In this document: positions 39,333 through 48,788 of the stretch, in pieces
Position numbering within the stretch: position 1 is the first letter of the stretch
Layout: each line of letters begins with the position of its first letter
Assembly: GCF_900114975.1 (NCBI RefSeq)
Contig: NZ_FOUU01000001.1
Coordinates: forward strand, 676,886 to 740,885
Direction of reading: 5' to 3'
DNA from: Thermodesulforhabdus norvegica
Lineage (GTDB): Bacteria > Desulfobacterota > Syntrophobacteria > Syntrophobacterales > Thermodesulforhabdaceae
Length of the DNA stretch: 64,000 nt
Notes under the pieces: model-generated
Told to the model about the DNA's origin: nothing
The model's database searches: none
Seen by the model: only the letters and a program-made list of their open reading frames with translations
Position numbers and translations under genes: made by a program

Positions 39333-40364
39333 ATGAACGAACTCTTGGCACCGGGTGGCAATCTGGAAATGGTCGAAGCAGTCCTCCGGAGCGGTGCCGA
39401 TGCGGTATATGTTGGCTCCAAAGGCTTTAGTCGAAGAAAGTGTGCGTGGGAAATGGAAGATTCTCAGATAAGGGAAGCCATAGAAACCGCCCGGATGATG
39501 GGAAACAAGAAGATAAGAGTTGCCATTAACGCCGAAATTCCGGAAGAAAAGTTCATGGTCCTTATGCGCAAGCTTGCCAGGTATGCTTCGTGGGGTGCAG
39601 AAGGTGTAATTGTGAAAACACCGGCCGTCATGAAGATGGTGAAACAGAACTTTCCGGGTCTGGTTATCCATGCAAGCGTGGGGTGTAACATTCAGACGAG
39701 ATCTCAGATGGAGGAGTACAAAAGCTACGGAGCCACCCAGATCGTGGCCAGTACGGAAATCAATACCGTGGAAAAACTGAAAAAATTTAAGGAAACGGCG
39801 GATCAGGTGGGAGTTAAAACGGAAGTGCTCATCCACGGCAACCGCTGTGTTGGTGGGGTCGGTAACTGTGCTTTTCATGAACTGATAGCAGACTCTTACA
39901 TAAAAAAAATTTACTACGACGAAGAGGGGAATGAAATAGTCGAATACGAAGGATGGCCGGATAGGAGTGGGAGTTGTTTCCGCCTCTGTCTGCTGACCGA
40001 TGAACAGAGGAGAAAGGTTTTAAGGCAGCGAGGACGATCTGATCAGGAGATAGAATCGATCAACGAAAGGATAAGAAAACATCCGAACGTTGCCTTTGCA
40101 ATTAACGGAAAGGAACTCTGGGATTATATGGATCTTGGGCTTGCCACCCTGAAAGTTCAGGGAAGAGAGTACCCTGTGGAGTTGATTGCGAGGATGATTT
40201 CCATTTACAGAACCATGATCGATGCTCACGCAAAAGGTCTTCCCCACGATCACCCCGATCTGATCCCGTTGCAGAATGAACTTGATGAAATTGCCCGTGA
40301 CAGGGATCGTGTCAGGATGGAGAAAACTCGAGAACTCCACAGAAATATAAAAGGTCTCTACTAA
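39333..40364 (+). CDS. Peptidase U32 family protein
   Basis: A 343-residue TIM-barrel protein; ATG 39333 has AAAGGAGG nine bases before. N-terminal [26 protein letters not shown] is typical of U32 proteins. The family signature appears as [16 protein letters not shown] (about residue 170), with further Cys in GSCFRLCLL; four such Cys hold a [4Fe-4S] cluster in the RNA- or quinone-hydroxylating members (RlhA, TrhP, UbiU/UbiV). The name peptidase is historical: most studied members act as oxygen-independent hydroxylases or in RNA modification. Which of these applies here is unclear. Confidence 0.82.
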   Translation: MNELLAPGGNLEMVEAVLRSGADAVYVGSKGFSRRKCAWEMEDSQIREAIETARMMGNKKIRVAINAEIPEEKFMVLMRKLARYASWGAEGVIVKTPAVMKMVKQNFPGLVIHASVGCNIQTRSQMEEYKSYGATQIVASTEINTVEKLKKFKETADQVGVKTEVLIHGNRCVGGVGNCAFHELIADSYIKKIYYDEEGNEIVEYEGWPDRSGSCFRLCLLTDEQRRKVLRQRGRSDQEIESINERIRKHPNVAFAINGKELWDYMDLGLATLKVQGREYPVELIARMISIYRTMIDAHAKGLPHDHPDLIPLQNELDEIARDRDRVRMEKTRELHRNIKGLY

Positions 40365-40374
40365 CCTCAAAGGG

Positions 40375-40419
40375 CCTCTTCTCCCTCAAGGTGGGTAAGA
40401 CCGTTGGGGAGAAGAGGCA
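40375..40419. terminator. Hairpin between the convergent U32 and hydrolase genes
   Basis: A perfect 12-base stem (40375-40386 with 40408-40419) closes a 21-base loop between two converging genes. T runs on either side are poor, so it may terminate weakly or depend on Rho. Confidence 0.5.
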
Positions 40420-40425
40420 CATCAA

Positions 40426-40989
40426 TTAAAGTTTCTTCAGGAGGGGCAGGGCCTTTCGAAATTCTTCGGTTCCTGCCCTGTTCAGAAGCTCGAAAATTAT
40501 CATCTCCGTTGAACTCATAATAGCGCCGGCCTGCTGAAGGCGTTTTATGCCGATAAGACGGTTTTCCTCACTTCTGGACGTGACGGCATCTGTTGCAAGA
40601 TCAACCCTGTAGCCGAGCCTTAGGGCGTGAGCACCTGTGTGAAAAACACATATGTGGCTTTCCATGCCCGCCAAAAGAAGGGTCCTGCGCCCTAGTTGCT
40701 CAACAGCACTGCGGATGGAATCGTTTTCGAAACAGCTGAATTCCAGCTTGTTTAAAATCGTCGGATTGGCGACTCTCTCTACAAGTTCCGGCAGAAAAGG
40801 ACCGAGCTTCTCGGCATTATGGGTTGTGAAAACGATTGGTATGTCGAGTATCTGACAGATTTCAATTAGAGCATGACAGTTTTTTACTACTTGCTCCTGC
40901 CTTACGCAGGGATCCAAAAGCGTTTTTTGAACATCCACAAGCAGAAGAAGACAATCATCCCTTTTTAAAAACTCTCTGGCCTGTTCCAC
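40426..40989 (-). CDS. Isochorismatase-fold cysteine hydrolase
   Basis: A 187-residue cytoplasmic protein with GTG start and AAGGAG seven bases upstream. The catalytic triad of the family is visible: Asp in LLLLVDVQKTL (about 18), Lys in ILNKLEFSCF (about 83), Cys in AGMESHICVFHTGAHAL (about 113). Members include nicotinamidase, isochorismatase and YcaC-type hydrolases; none of the specific substrate motifs allows a choice. It is divergent from the TonB-receptor operon. Confidence 0.85.
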   Translation of the reverse strand: MEQAREFLKRDDCLLLLVDVQKTLLDPCVRQEQVVKNCHALIEICQILDIPIVFTTHNAEKLGPFLPELVERVANPTILNKLEFSCFENDSIRSAVEQLGRRTLLLAGMESHICVFHTGAHALRLGYRVDLATDAVTSRSEENRLIGIKRLQQAGAIMSSTEMIIFELLNRAGTEEFRKALPLLKKL

Positions 40990-41114
40990 GGGTTCACTCC
41001 TTTCCCATAAGGGATGTTAACGCCTGACGCTAACCTGTCAGAAAACGCTCAAAATCCAGATTAGCAGATAGTGAAAGATCTTAAAACGAAAATTAACCTG
41101 CTAACTTTCAGTGC

Positions 41115-41143
41115 TTGACAGCAAGGCAGAGTGATGGCATAAA
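41115..41143 (+). promoter_or_regulatory. Promoter of the TonB receptor-ABC-chelatase operon
   Basis: TTGACA (41115-41120) and CATAAA (41138-41143) are 17 bases apart. Transcription would begin near 41150, only about 20 bases before the leader terminator, which leaves no room for a cobalamin riboswitch if this is the only promoter. Confidence 0.6.
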
Positions 41144-41170
41144 CCTGCTGGAAACCGTAAGATGGCCAAG

Positions 41171-41213
41171 AAGGCCGTGGTAGGGACGAATCCCTGCCGC
41201 GGCCTTTTTGTGT
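41171..41213 (+). terminator. Leader terminator (putative attenuator) upstream of the TonB receptor gene
   Basis: A 15-pair stem (41171-41185 with 41192-41206, two G-T pairs) with a six-base loop runs into TTTTTGTGTTT. The genes upstream are on the other strand or already ended, so it lies in the operon's own leader. Flanking sequences CGTAAG..GGCC (41156-41167) and GGCC..CTTACG (41219-41230) can pair around it, giving a nested structure. Confidence 0.75.
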
Positions 41214-41278
41214 TTAAGGGCCGCCTTACGAAGGCTTCAACTCCCGGAATCGTTCATCATTTCTCAGGAGGTATGGGC

Positions 41279-43498
41279 ATGCTTTTACGAAGCATTCTTT
41301 GTACTTTCCTGACTTTAACCTTCGTGGTTCCGGTTTTTGGAGAAGAAAAAGAGTTTAGGCTCGAAGAAATCGTGGTAACCGCGACCAGGACGGAAAAGGA
41401 AGTGGAATCTGCACCTGCTTCCGTAAGCGTTGTTACGAAGGACAGAATTGAGCTAAAGGGCTCGAAAACGTTGGATCAAGTTTTAAATGACATCTCAGGG
41501 GTTATGGTACGACGGGGTAAGGGCCTAATGGACACCCTTTCCTTTATCACATTAAGGGGAATCCCAGAGCAAAAAAGAACTCTCATACTCATGGACGGCA
41601 TGGTTTTGAATAACCCCTATACGGGAAACGTCAAGTTCGGGGGGTACTTCCCTGAAGACCTTGAGAGGGTCGAGGTCGTAAAAGGGCCTTTTTCTTCTCT
41701 TTACGGTGGCTATGCCATGGGAGGCGTTGTCAACTTTATTACAAAAATGCCGGAGAAACGGGAATTCACCCTTAAGACGGGATACGGCTCAGGCTTCGAC
41801 CGCGGAGAAGCAATGGATGACTTTAAAAGAGTTTACTTATCCTATGGAGATAAGCTGTGGGAAAAATTCAGTATTTTCCTCAGCTACGGCCGACAGGACA
41901 CGAACGGTTATCCTACCGACTTTAACGTTCAGTCAAGCCGACCCCCTGAAGGAATTACCGGATATGAAGTAACTTCAACCAGAACCGGTCAAACCGCCTA
42001 CCTCGTTGGTGATAAAGGAGACAATACGTGGTGGGACGATGGAATAACTTTAAAAGCACAGTACGAATTTACGAAGGATACAAAGATAAGGTTTTCATTT
42101 ATGAGAAATCGATATGAGTACGACTACGACAATCCGCATACCTACCTCACGGATGCCGAAGGTAATCCCGTGTGGTCCTACGGCAGGGTTGGGGAACATA
42201 CCTTTATACCTGGTGGAGGTGGAAGAACACAGAATAGTTACGCTTCCACCTTTGAGACCACTCTTTTTAAAGACCTGAAGATGAAGTTAAATCTGTCATA
42301 TATTGATACCGAAAAAGACTGGTATGTCCAGACAGTCTCAGGTGCCAGATTAGACGGCAGTTGCGGTGACACGTCCTGTTATGTGTCAAATACCCCCGGA
42401 GAGGCTTACATGGGTGACTTGCAGTTCACCCTGCCTTTATCCGACATTAACGTTGCCCTGTTGAACAACCAGATCATCACCTTTGGAGGATCTTTCAGAT
42501 ATGAACATGCTCATACAAAAGAAAAGTATCTGACGAACTGGAAGGACGAAGACTCAAAAACGACCTTAAAGTATGAATCAGAAGGAAAAGCGAGAACCTA
42601 CTCGTTTTTTGTTCAGGATGAAATCATGCTCCTTGATAACCTGACGGCCTATATCGGATTCAGGCAGGACTGGTGGAAGACCTATGATGGATATGTAAAC
42701 GATGTTGGCAAAGCGGGTTATCCAAAGGATTATTCCTCCAGTACGGCTTCTTCCTTCAGCCCAAAGTTCGCTCTTGTTTACAAACCCTTCGACACGACTA
42801 CTCTTCGAGGCTCAATCGGAAAGGCCTTTCGCCCACCGACGGTTTACGAGCTCTATAGAACCTGGACTTCTTCACGGGGAACCACCTACGCGGGAAACCC
42901 TTATCTGGAGCCGGAAACGGTTGTTTCATGGGACATTGGGATTGAACAGAAACTATGGGAAGGCGCAAAGGCATCTTTGACTTACTTCGAAAACTACATG
43001 GAGGACTTAATCTATCGTAAAACTGTATCGGATAACCTGCAGGAACTTGTCAATGTCGGAAAAGCCGAGTCCAGGGGTATTGAGTTCGAGATTGAACAGA
43101 GGTTTGACAAATGGTTGAGACTCTTTGGAAACCTTACTTACACAGATTCAGAGATCAAAGAAAACGAGGCAAAACCGAGTACTGAGGGATGCCGATTAAC
43201 CTATACTCCTTTGTGGAAAGCAAACATCGGTGCCGAGTTTGAAAAATCAAAGTTTAAAGCGTATGTTGTAGGAAGATATGTTGGCAAATGGTACATTTAC
43301 GATGATAATTCAGACAAAACAAATGATGTTTACGGATCTTATGATCCTTATTTTACTGTGGATGCAAGAATATCTTATCAAATTACAGACTTTGTGGATG
43401 TTAGCTTTTCGGTCGATAACATTTTAGACAGAGATTACTATCAGTACTATAAAGCTCCCGGAAGATCATGGTATGCAGAGTTAAGGTTAAAATTCTAG
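41279..43498 (+). CDS. TonB-dependent outer membrane receptor (BtuB-like)
   Basis: A 739-residue precursor. ATG 41279 is used because AGGAGG lies about seven bases upstream and a signal peptide (LLRSILCTFLTLTFVVPVFG) follows. The TonB-box-like EEIVVTATRTEKEVESAPA (about residues 22-40) precedes the plug domain (TLDQVLNDISGVMVRRG, ITLRGIPEQKRTLILMDGM, ERVEVVKGPFSSLYGGYAMGGVVNFITK) and a 22-strand-type barrel ending in aromatic Phe (SWYAELRLKF). It would pull a scarce ligand into the periplasm. With the ABC importer and CobN-type chelatase downstream, a corrinoid, other tetrapyrrole or metal chelate is likely. It overlaps the binding-protein gene by 31 bases. Confidence 0.9.
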   Translation: MLLRSILCTFLTLTFVVPVFGEEKEFRLEEIVVTATRTEKEVESAPASVSVVTKDRIELKGSKTLDQVLNDISGVMVRRGKGLMDTLSFITLRGIPEQKRTLILMDGMVLNNPYTGNVKFGGYFPEDLERVEVVKGPFSSLYGGYAMGGVVNFITKMPEKREFTLKTGYGSGFDRGEAMDDFKRVYLSYGDKLWEKFSIFLSYGRQDTNGYPTDFNVQSSRPPEGITGYEVTSTRTGQTAYLVGDKGDNTWWDDGITLKAQYEFTKDTKIRFSFMRNRYEYDYDNPHTYLTDAEGNPVWSYGRVGEHTFIPGGGGRTQNSYASTFETTLFKDLKMKLNLSYIDTEKDWYVQTVSGARLDGSCGDTSCYVSNTPGEAYMGDLQFTLPLSDINVALLNNQIITFGGSFRYEHAHTKEKYLTNWKDEDSKTTLKYESEGKARTYSFFVQDEIMLLDNLTAYIGFRQDWWKTYDGYVNDVGKAGYPKDYSSSTASSFSPKFALVYKPFDTTTLRGSIGKAFRPPTVYELYRTWTSSRGTTYAGNPYLEPETVVSWDIGIEQKLWEGAKASLTYFENYMEDLIYRKTVSDNLQELVNVGKAESRGIEFEIEQRFDKWLRLFGNLTYTDSEIKENEAKPSTEGCRLTYTPLWKANIGAEFEKSKFKAYVVGRYVGKWYIYDDNSDKTNDVYGSYDPYFTVDARISYQITDFVDVSFSVDNILDRDYYQYYKAPGRSWYAELRLKF

Positions 43499-44463
43499 TA
43501 ATGTTGCTTATGGTTTGTACGGTAGGGGGAGTCCAGGCCTCTACCGTAACCGTAATCGATAAGCTCGGGCGTAGGGTTGAACTGGAAGTTCCCGTTAAAA
43601 GAGCAGTTATCGTCATATCCTACGAACTTATTCCTGCTCTTAATCTCTGGAATCAGGTCGTGGGGGTTTCTCGCTGGGCGCAGGAAAATTGTGGGCTTTA
43701 CAGGGCTCTGATTGCAGAAAACCCCTCCCTTGAAAGACCCGTCGTGGGTGTAGGAACCAACGTAAACATTGAGGCCGTAATGAAGCTTGATCCGGATGTT
43801 GTGATAACGTGGACCTACAATCCGGACGTAATAGGCTTCCTTGAGCAACGTGGAATAAATGTAATAGGGATATATCCAGAAAGCCTTGAAGAGCTTTACA
43901 GAGACATGAGAATGCACGGAAAGATTTTTGGCAGGGAAGGCCGAACAGAAGAAGTAATTCGGGAAATGAACAAATTGTTTAAGCTTATCTCGGAAAGGAC
44001 GAGCAGAATACCTTACGAAAAAAGGAAAGTAGTCATTCATCTGGCAGGGGCTCCGACAAGAGTGTCGGGAGGACTTGGCGTCATAAATGATGTGATAAGG
44101 ACCGTAGGGGCAATTAATGCCGCCGGGAAGATCATGCAAAAGAACATTGATGTCTCGGTGGAAAGGATAATCGAATGGAATCCTGATGTAATATTCATCT
44201 GGGGTAGCGCAGGATATGATGAATCCTGGCTCTACGGGAATTCTCAGTGGAGGTTCATAAAGGCCGTAAGGGACCGTCAGGTTCACAAGCTTCCACGGTG
44301 GTCAACCTGGTCGCCGAGGCTAGCACCGATCGCACTCTATATGGCAATGAGGGTTTATCCTGAATGCTTTGCTGATGTTGATTTTGAAAAAAGAGTGGAC
44401 GAATTTTACAAGAAGGTTTTTGGATTGTCCTATTACGAAGTAAAGAAATATGAAGAACCTTAA
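43468..44463 (+). CDS. ABC transporter periplasmic binding protein (BtuF/FecB family)
   Basis: A 331-residue protein with a signal peptide (VKILVMLLMVCTVGGVQAS). The helical-backbone metal-receptor fold is shown by VTVIDKLGRRVELEVPVKRAVIV, LDPDVVITWTYNPDVIGFLEQRGINVIGI (about 110-140) and IIEWNPDVIFIW (about 232). It is the ligand receptor of the following permease and ATPase. Ligand class (cobalamin, heme, siderophore) cannot be separated by sequence alone. It begins inside the receptor gene's end and overlaps the permease gene by 14 bases. Confidence 0.9.
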   Translation: MVCRVKVKILVMLLMVCTVGGVQASTVTVIDKLGRRVELEVPVKRAVIVISYELIPALNLWNQVVGVSRWAQENCGLYRALIAENPSLERPVVGVGTNVNIEAVMKLDPDVVITWTYNPDVIGFLEQRGINVIGIYPESLEELYRDMRMHGKIFGREGRTEEVIREMNKLFKLISERTSRIPYEKRKVVIHLAGAPTRVSGGLGVINDVIRTVGAINAAGKIMQKNIDVSVERIIEWNPDVIFIWGSAGYDESWLYGNSQWRFIKAVRDRQVHKLPRWSTWSPRLAPIALYMAMRVYPECFADVDFEKRVDEFYKKVFGLSYYEVKKYEEP

Positions 44464-45451
44464 GACTTTAACGATTATTCTTTCGCCCTTTTTTATCGGC
44501 TGGGCGGCATTATTTATGGGTACTTATGGAATAACGCCGTCAACGGTGATCAAAATCATACTTAACGAAACCGTCCACATTTTTAACGTTGGAGATGTAC
44601 CCGAGAAAACGATTGTTATTGATGTAAGGCTTCCCAGGATAGTACTCGCAGGTCTTGTCGGAGGAGCCCTTTCTGTGTCGGGGGTTGCTCTTCAGGGGAT
44701 ATTCAGAAATCCTCTGGTTGATCCCTTTATCCTGGGTATATCGGCAGGAGCTGCTTTCGGATGTGCCCTGACAATCGGGTTTCTCGGCGTCATTCCCGTG
44801 CAGGTAATGGCCTTTTTATTTGCGGTCCTTGCAGTGGTTATTGCCTGCTTCGTGGCAATGACTCAGGGTGAAATGTCAAGGCTATCTCTCATACTTTCGG
44901 GAGTTATCGTTTCGGCTTTTTTTACGGCCATGGTTTCAATCGTTAAGTTTCTGGTCGATCCCCACAAGCTTCAGAGCATTGTTTACTGGCTCATGGGGAG
45001 CTTTAGTCTCTCGGACTGGAAGGCCGTTAAGACGGCCATGTTCGGGGTGGCCTTTGGGGTTTTGCCGATTTTTTTCATGCGTTGGAGGCTTAATGTGATG
45101 AGCATGGGAGAAGAAGAGGCAAAGGCTCTTGGGGTAAACATAAAAATAGAAAGGCTCTTATTCATCGGGTTTTCGACCTTTGCTGTGGCTATAGCGACGT
45201 CTTTGTGCGGCATCATAGGGTGGGTTGGTCTCATGGTACCTCATCTTGTCAGGATGCTTACGGGACCTGATCACAGAACCCTCGTCCCGCTTTCTTTTTC
45301 CGCCGGCGCAGCGTTTATGATCGCCGCAGACACTCTTTCAAGAACACTAACGAGCTTTGACATTCCCGTCGGTATCATTACGGCAATCACAGGTGCACCG
45401 TTCTTTATGTACCTCATGAAGCGCGGGGGCAGGGAGGCCTGGGGCAGATAA
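44450..45451 (+). CDS. ABC transporter permease (FecCD/BtuC family)
   Basis: A 333-residue integral membrane protein with about nine to ten hydrophobic segments. Family motifs are LPRIVLAGLVGGALSVSGVALQGIFRNPLVDPFILGISAGAAFG (about 62-105), and SLCGIIGWVGLMVPHLVRML (about 245-264), which includes the coupling-helix region contacting the ATPase. It is the BtuC-type channel for the ligand carried by the preceding binding protein. It overlaps the ATPase gene by one base. Confidence 0.94.
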   Translation: MKNLKTLTIILSPFFIGWAALFMGTYGITPSTVIKIILNETVHIFNVGDVPEKTIVIDVRLPRIVLAGLVGGALSVSGVALQGIFRNPLVDPFILGISAGAAFGCALTIGFLGVIPVQVMAFLFAVLAVVIACFVAMTQGEMSRLSLILSGVIVSAFFTAMVSIVKFLVDPHKLQSIVYWLMGSFSLSDWKAVKTAMFGVAFGVLPIFFMRWRLNVMSMGEEEAKALGVNIKIERLLFIGFSTFAVAIATSLCGIIGWVGLMVPHLVRMLTGPDHRTLVPLSFSAGAAFMIAADTLSRTLTSFDIPVGIITAITGAPFFMYLMKRGGREAWGR

Positions 45452-46260
45452 TGTTGTCCGTAAAAGACCTGCACTTCCGTCATAAAGGAAGCCTTAGAGA
45501 GGTTTTAAAGGGAATAAGTTTTGAGGCCCACAAAGGGGCTATTACCGCAATTCTCGGCCCGAACGGATCGGGGAAAACCACCCTTTTTAAGTGCATCTCC
45601 GGACTCTGGAGCTATCAAAAAGGCCAGGTCACTGTAGAGGGTGTTCCGGTTAACGAACTCTCCTTCAGGGAAAGGGCAAGGTTCTTTGCAATTGTCCCTC
45701 AGGACCATGAGCCGCCCTTTCCGTATTCCGTCCTGGACGTTGTTCTGATGGGCAGAGCAGGCTACGTTGGCATTTTCTCATCACCCGATAAGGAAGACTA
45801 CGAAAGGGCGGAAGAGGCAATAGGGTTGGTCGGTATTGAGCATCTGAAGAATACACCGTACACGAAGATAAGCGGAGGGGAACGCCAGCTTGCCCTTATT
45901 GCGAGAGCCCTGGCCCAGAGTTCTCCCGTAATGCTTCTCGATGAACCGACCAGTCACCTTGATTTCAGAAACCAGATAAACGTGCTCAAAAAGATCAGGC
46001 AAATAGCTCTCGAGAAGGATCTTACGGTTGTCGTAACACTTCACGACCCGAATCTGGCAAGCCTCTTTTCAGACAAGATCCTCGTTATCAACTCTGGAAG
46101 CAAAGTTGCCGAGGGCTCTCCGGAAGAAATAATTACGGAAGATTTGATTAGAAGGATTTACGGCGTGGAAGTAAAGAAGGCTTTCGTCAACGGACAGAGT
46201 ATCATCTGTCCCGTATATCACAAGTATTCTTTTCGATACGGTAAAGAAGCTCTGGGATGA
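45451..46260 (+). CDS. ABC transporter ATP-binding protein (FecE/BtuD family)
   Basis: A 269-residue ATPase with Walker A GPNGSGKTTLFK (about residue 37), Q-loop VPQDHEPPFP, signature ISGGERQLALIARAL (about 135), Walker B VMLLDEPTSHLD (about 157) and the switch His in VVTLHDPNLA. It completes the importer. The start ATG lies within the permease stop region, and its own stop overlaps an ATG that opens the in-frame extension of cobN. Confidence 0.95.
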   Translation: MLSVKDLHFRHKGSLREVLKGISFEAHKGAITAILGPNGSGKTTLFKCISGLWSYQKGQVTVEGVPVNELSFRERARFFAIVPQDHEPPFPYSVLDVVLMGRAGYVGIFSSPDKEDYERAEEAIGLVGIEHLKNTPYTKISGGERQLALIARALAQSSPVMLLDEPTSHLDFRNQINVLKKIRQIALEKDLTVVVTLHDPNLASLFSDKILVINSGSKVAEGSPEEIITEDLIRRIYGVEVKKAFVNGQSIICPVYHKYSFRYGKEALG

Positions 46261-46352
46261 TCAGGGCTACCGGAGCTACAGAGCTCTGTTTGAGAGACAA
46301 CCCCCCTGGAAGGGATGGTTTAACTCCGGCAAAAACTTTGCGGAGGCTTACA

Positions 46353-48788
46353 GTGAAAAAGGTTATCGTCATAGTCTGGCAGTCTTATTACAACATGTTG
46401 TACAGAGCATCAAAAAATGTGGGCCATCTGATGGACATAGAGGTGCACTCGGCAAGGGCCCTGGACAATGATCCCGAAAGGTTTGATCGTGTTCTTGAAA
46501 GACTCGCTGAGGCGGATATGCTTTTCTTATACCGTTCCGTGGAATCCATCTGGGATAGAATTGAAAAATTCGTAAGGGAGCGCAAAACCAGGGCGAAGGT
46601 TATATGCCTGAGCCATGATCCTGCCTACTGGACTCTTTCAAATGTTCGGCCGGAAGTGGTAAGCCGGGCTTACTCGTACCTGGTGATAAACGGCGAGGAA
46701 AACGTGACGAACATGCTCAGGTTCCTTGCCGCAGAAGAACTCGGCCTGGATGTAGATTATGCTTCTCCAAAAGAAATTCCCTGGGAAGGTTTGTACCATC
46801 CCGCCGCAGAAAAGGTTTTTTCCGGTGTGGAAGACTTTCTCCGCTGGTATGAAGCTTACTGGAACGATAAGGTTTCAAAAGGCACGGTTGGTATCCTTTT
46901 TGCCCGCCACTACTGGATAAACGGAAACCTGGACGTGGAAAATACTCTGATCCATCGCCTGGAAAAGTCGGGCTTTAAGGTCATTCCCGCCTTCGCTTAC
47001 TCCGTAAAGGATGAGGCACTCGGCACAAGGGGAAGTGGTGAAGTTGTTCTGGATTGGTTTCTGGACGACGGAGGAACTCCCCGCATTGATGCCATGATTA
47101 AGCTTATCTCTTTTTTCCTCGGTTCTGGTAGAGACCGCGAGGGGCTGTCCGATAGGGATGTGGCCTCGGAGGGGATCGCGGTACTGAAAAAGCTCAACGT
47201 CCCGTGCTTCTGCCCGGTAAGCTCCTATTACAGGACGGTGGAAGAGTGGGAACGGGAAGAACTGAATCTGGATATAGGCTGGGCAATTGCCCTCCCAGAG
47301 TTTGAAGGCGTCATCGAGCCGATCATCATTGCGGCTCAAAGGGAAGGGGAAGAGGACTCAAGAGAGCGGGTGCCCATAGAAGATCGGGTCGATAAGCTGG
47401 TACAGAGAATTGAGCGGTGGATAAAGCTCAGAAAGGTTCCGCCTGCCGAGCGCAGGATCGCCTTCGTATTGCACAACAATCCCTGCGCCTCTGTGGAAGC
47501 TACCGTGGGAGCCGGCGCTCATCTGGATACACTCCAGAGCGTCGTGGAGATCATGAAGCGCATGAAGGAAGCGGGGTATTCCGTAGATCCACCCGAAAGC
47601 GGCAAAGCCCTTATCGACGAAATCATGGAAAAGAAAGCGATCTCCGAATTTCGGTGGACGACTGTTGAAGAGATCGTGAGCAAGGGTGGAGCGCTCAGGC
47701 TTCTTGAAAAGGAAAGATACGAGGAGTGGTTTAACGAACTTCCCGAAAAAACGAGGCTCAGGATGATTGAAGCCTGGGGTAATCCTCCGGGTGAATTAAA
47801 AGACGGCATACCCCCGGCAATGGTCTACGACGGGAAAATCGTCATAACGGGAGTAAGCTACGGAAACGTCCTCGTGATGGTTCAGCCAAAGCGCGGCTGT
47901 GCCGGTGCTCGTTGTGACGGTCAGGTCTGCAAAATTCTGCACGATCCCGACGTCCCGCCACCCCACCAATACGTTGCCACCTACAAATGGCTTTCCAGAG
48001 AATTCGGGGCTCATGCCGTGGTTCACGTTGGGACTCACGGAAACCTGGAGTTTCTTCCCGGAAAAGGCGTGGGGCTTTCTTCGGCGTGTTTGCCCGACGT
48101 CTGCATAGACACGCTACCCCATCTTTACATCTACAACGCCGACAACCCCCCGGAAGGAACTATAGCCAAACGCCGGTCCTGTGCCGTTCTAGTGGATCAC
48201 ATGCAGACTGTTATGACGGGAAGCGGTCTTTACGAAGAGCTTGCGGAACTGGACAGACTCCTCACGGAGTACGGGGAGACGAGAATTAAAGACCCGGGTC
48301 GTGCCCATGCTTTGGAACATGTCATACTCCGGGAGTTAAGAAAGTCGAAGCTGGATGCCGAGGTCAAAGTAAGAATCGGAGGCAGGCGAAGATCCCTATC
48401 GGAAATTGGCCATGAAGAACTCCACTCAATCCCCTTTGACGAGATCGTAAAGGAGGTCCACGGAAAGCTTTCCCTTATAAGGAATAGCCAGATGCAGGAC
48501 GGAATGCATGTATTCGGGTCAATCCCCGAAGGAGACCGGCGGGTGGACTTCATCTATTCGATACTTCGTTATGACGCCGGAGAAGATGCTTCTCTCAGGC
48601 GGGAAGTGGCAAAGCTCATGGGCTACGACCTTTCGGAGCTCCTTGAAAACGTATCACGGGTCGACCCAAAAACCGGGAAGTCCTACGGCGCAATTATTGA
48701 AGAGATCGATGTCGTGTCCAGGAGCATCATCAGGGAGGTGCTCCGGGAAGCAGGTGTGGCCTTGGGTGAAGGAGGACGGAAATCATGA
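46353..48788 (+). CDS. cobN: Cobaltochelatase CobN-like large subunit, N-terminal part (split gene)
   Basis: An 811-residue protein matching about the first two thirds of CobN/BchH-type chelatase large subunits. A GTG at 46353 with GGAGG six bases upstream is preferred to ATG 46257. Recognisable stretches: LFARHYWINGNLDVENTLIHRLEKSGFKVIPAF (about 180-213), IAFVLHNNPCASVEATVGAGAHLDTLQSVVEIMKRMKEAGY, VMVQPKRGCAGARCDGQVCKILHDPDVPPPHQYVATYKWL, VHVGTHGNLEFLPGKGVGLS and IYNADNPPEGTIAKRRS. This part carries much of the tetrapyrrole- and metal-binding region. The chain ends before the RYxPxGPSGxxTRGR segment, which is found at the start of the next gene. The split is joined by an ATGA overlap. Confidence 0.92.
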   Translation: MKKVIVIVWQSYYNMLYRASKNVGHLMDIEVHSARALDNDPERFDRVLERLAEADMLFLYRSVESIWDRIEKFVRERKTRAKVICLSHDPAYWTLSNVRPEVVSRAYSYLVINGEENVTNMLRFLAAEELGLDVDYASPKEIPWEGLYHPAAEKVFSGVEDFLRWYEAYWNDKVSKGTVGILFARHYWINGNLDVENTLIHRLEKSGFKVIPAFAYSVKDEALGTRGSGEVVLDWFLDDGGTPRIDAMIKLISFFLGSGRDREGLSDRDVASEGIAVLKKLNVPCFCPVSSYYRTVEEWEREELNLDIGWAIALPEFEGVIEPIIIAAQREGEEDSRERVPIEDRVDKLVQRIERWIKLRKVPPAERRIAFVLHNNPCASVEATVGAGAHLDTLQSVVEIMKRMKEAGYSVDPPESGKALIDEIMEKKAISEFRWTTVEEIVSKGGALRLLEKERYEEWFNELPEKTRLRMIEAWGNPPGELKDGIPPAMVYDGKIVITGVSYGNVLVMVQPKRGCAGARCDGQVCKILHDPDVPPPHQYVATYKWLSREFGAHAVVHVGTHGNLEFLPGKGVGLSSACLPDVCIDTLPHLYIYNADNPPEGTIAKRRSCAVLVDHMQTVMTGSGLYEELAELDRLLTEYGETRIKDPGRAHALEHVILRELRKSKLDAEVKVRIGGRRRSLSEIGHEELHSIPFDEIVKEVHGKLSLIRNSQMQDGMHVFGSIPEGDRRVDFIYSILRYDAGEDASLRREVAKLMGYDLSELLENVSRVDPKTGKSYGAIIEEIDVVSRSIIREVLREAGVALGEGGRKS

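Noticed and set aside
40990..41170. Cobalamin riboswitch upstream of the BtuB-like receptor
   Set aside because: A weak likeness to the B12 box (AAACCTGCTGG) is present, but the conserved core elements are missing and the same bases form the spacer, -10 and start region of a good promoter.
41162..41278. N-terminal extension of the TonB receptor in the same frame
   Set aside because: It crosses the leader terminator hairpin and would place the signal peptide 39 residues inside; the AGGAGG site favours ATG 41279.
46257..46352. N-terminal extension of CobN from the ATG overlapping the ATPase gene
   Set aside because: The 32 extra residues do not look like CobN, and a GTG with GGAGG six bases upstream starts exactly at the usual KKVIVIV beginning.
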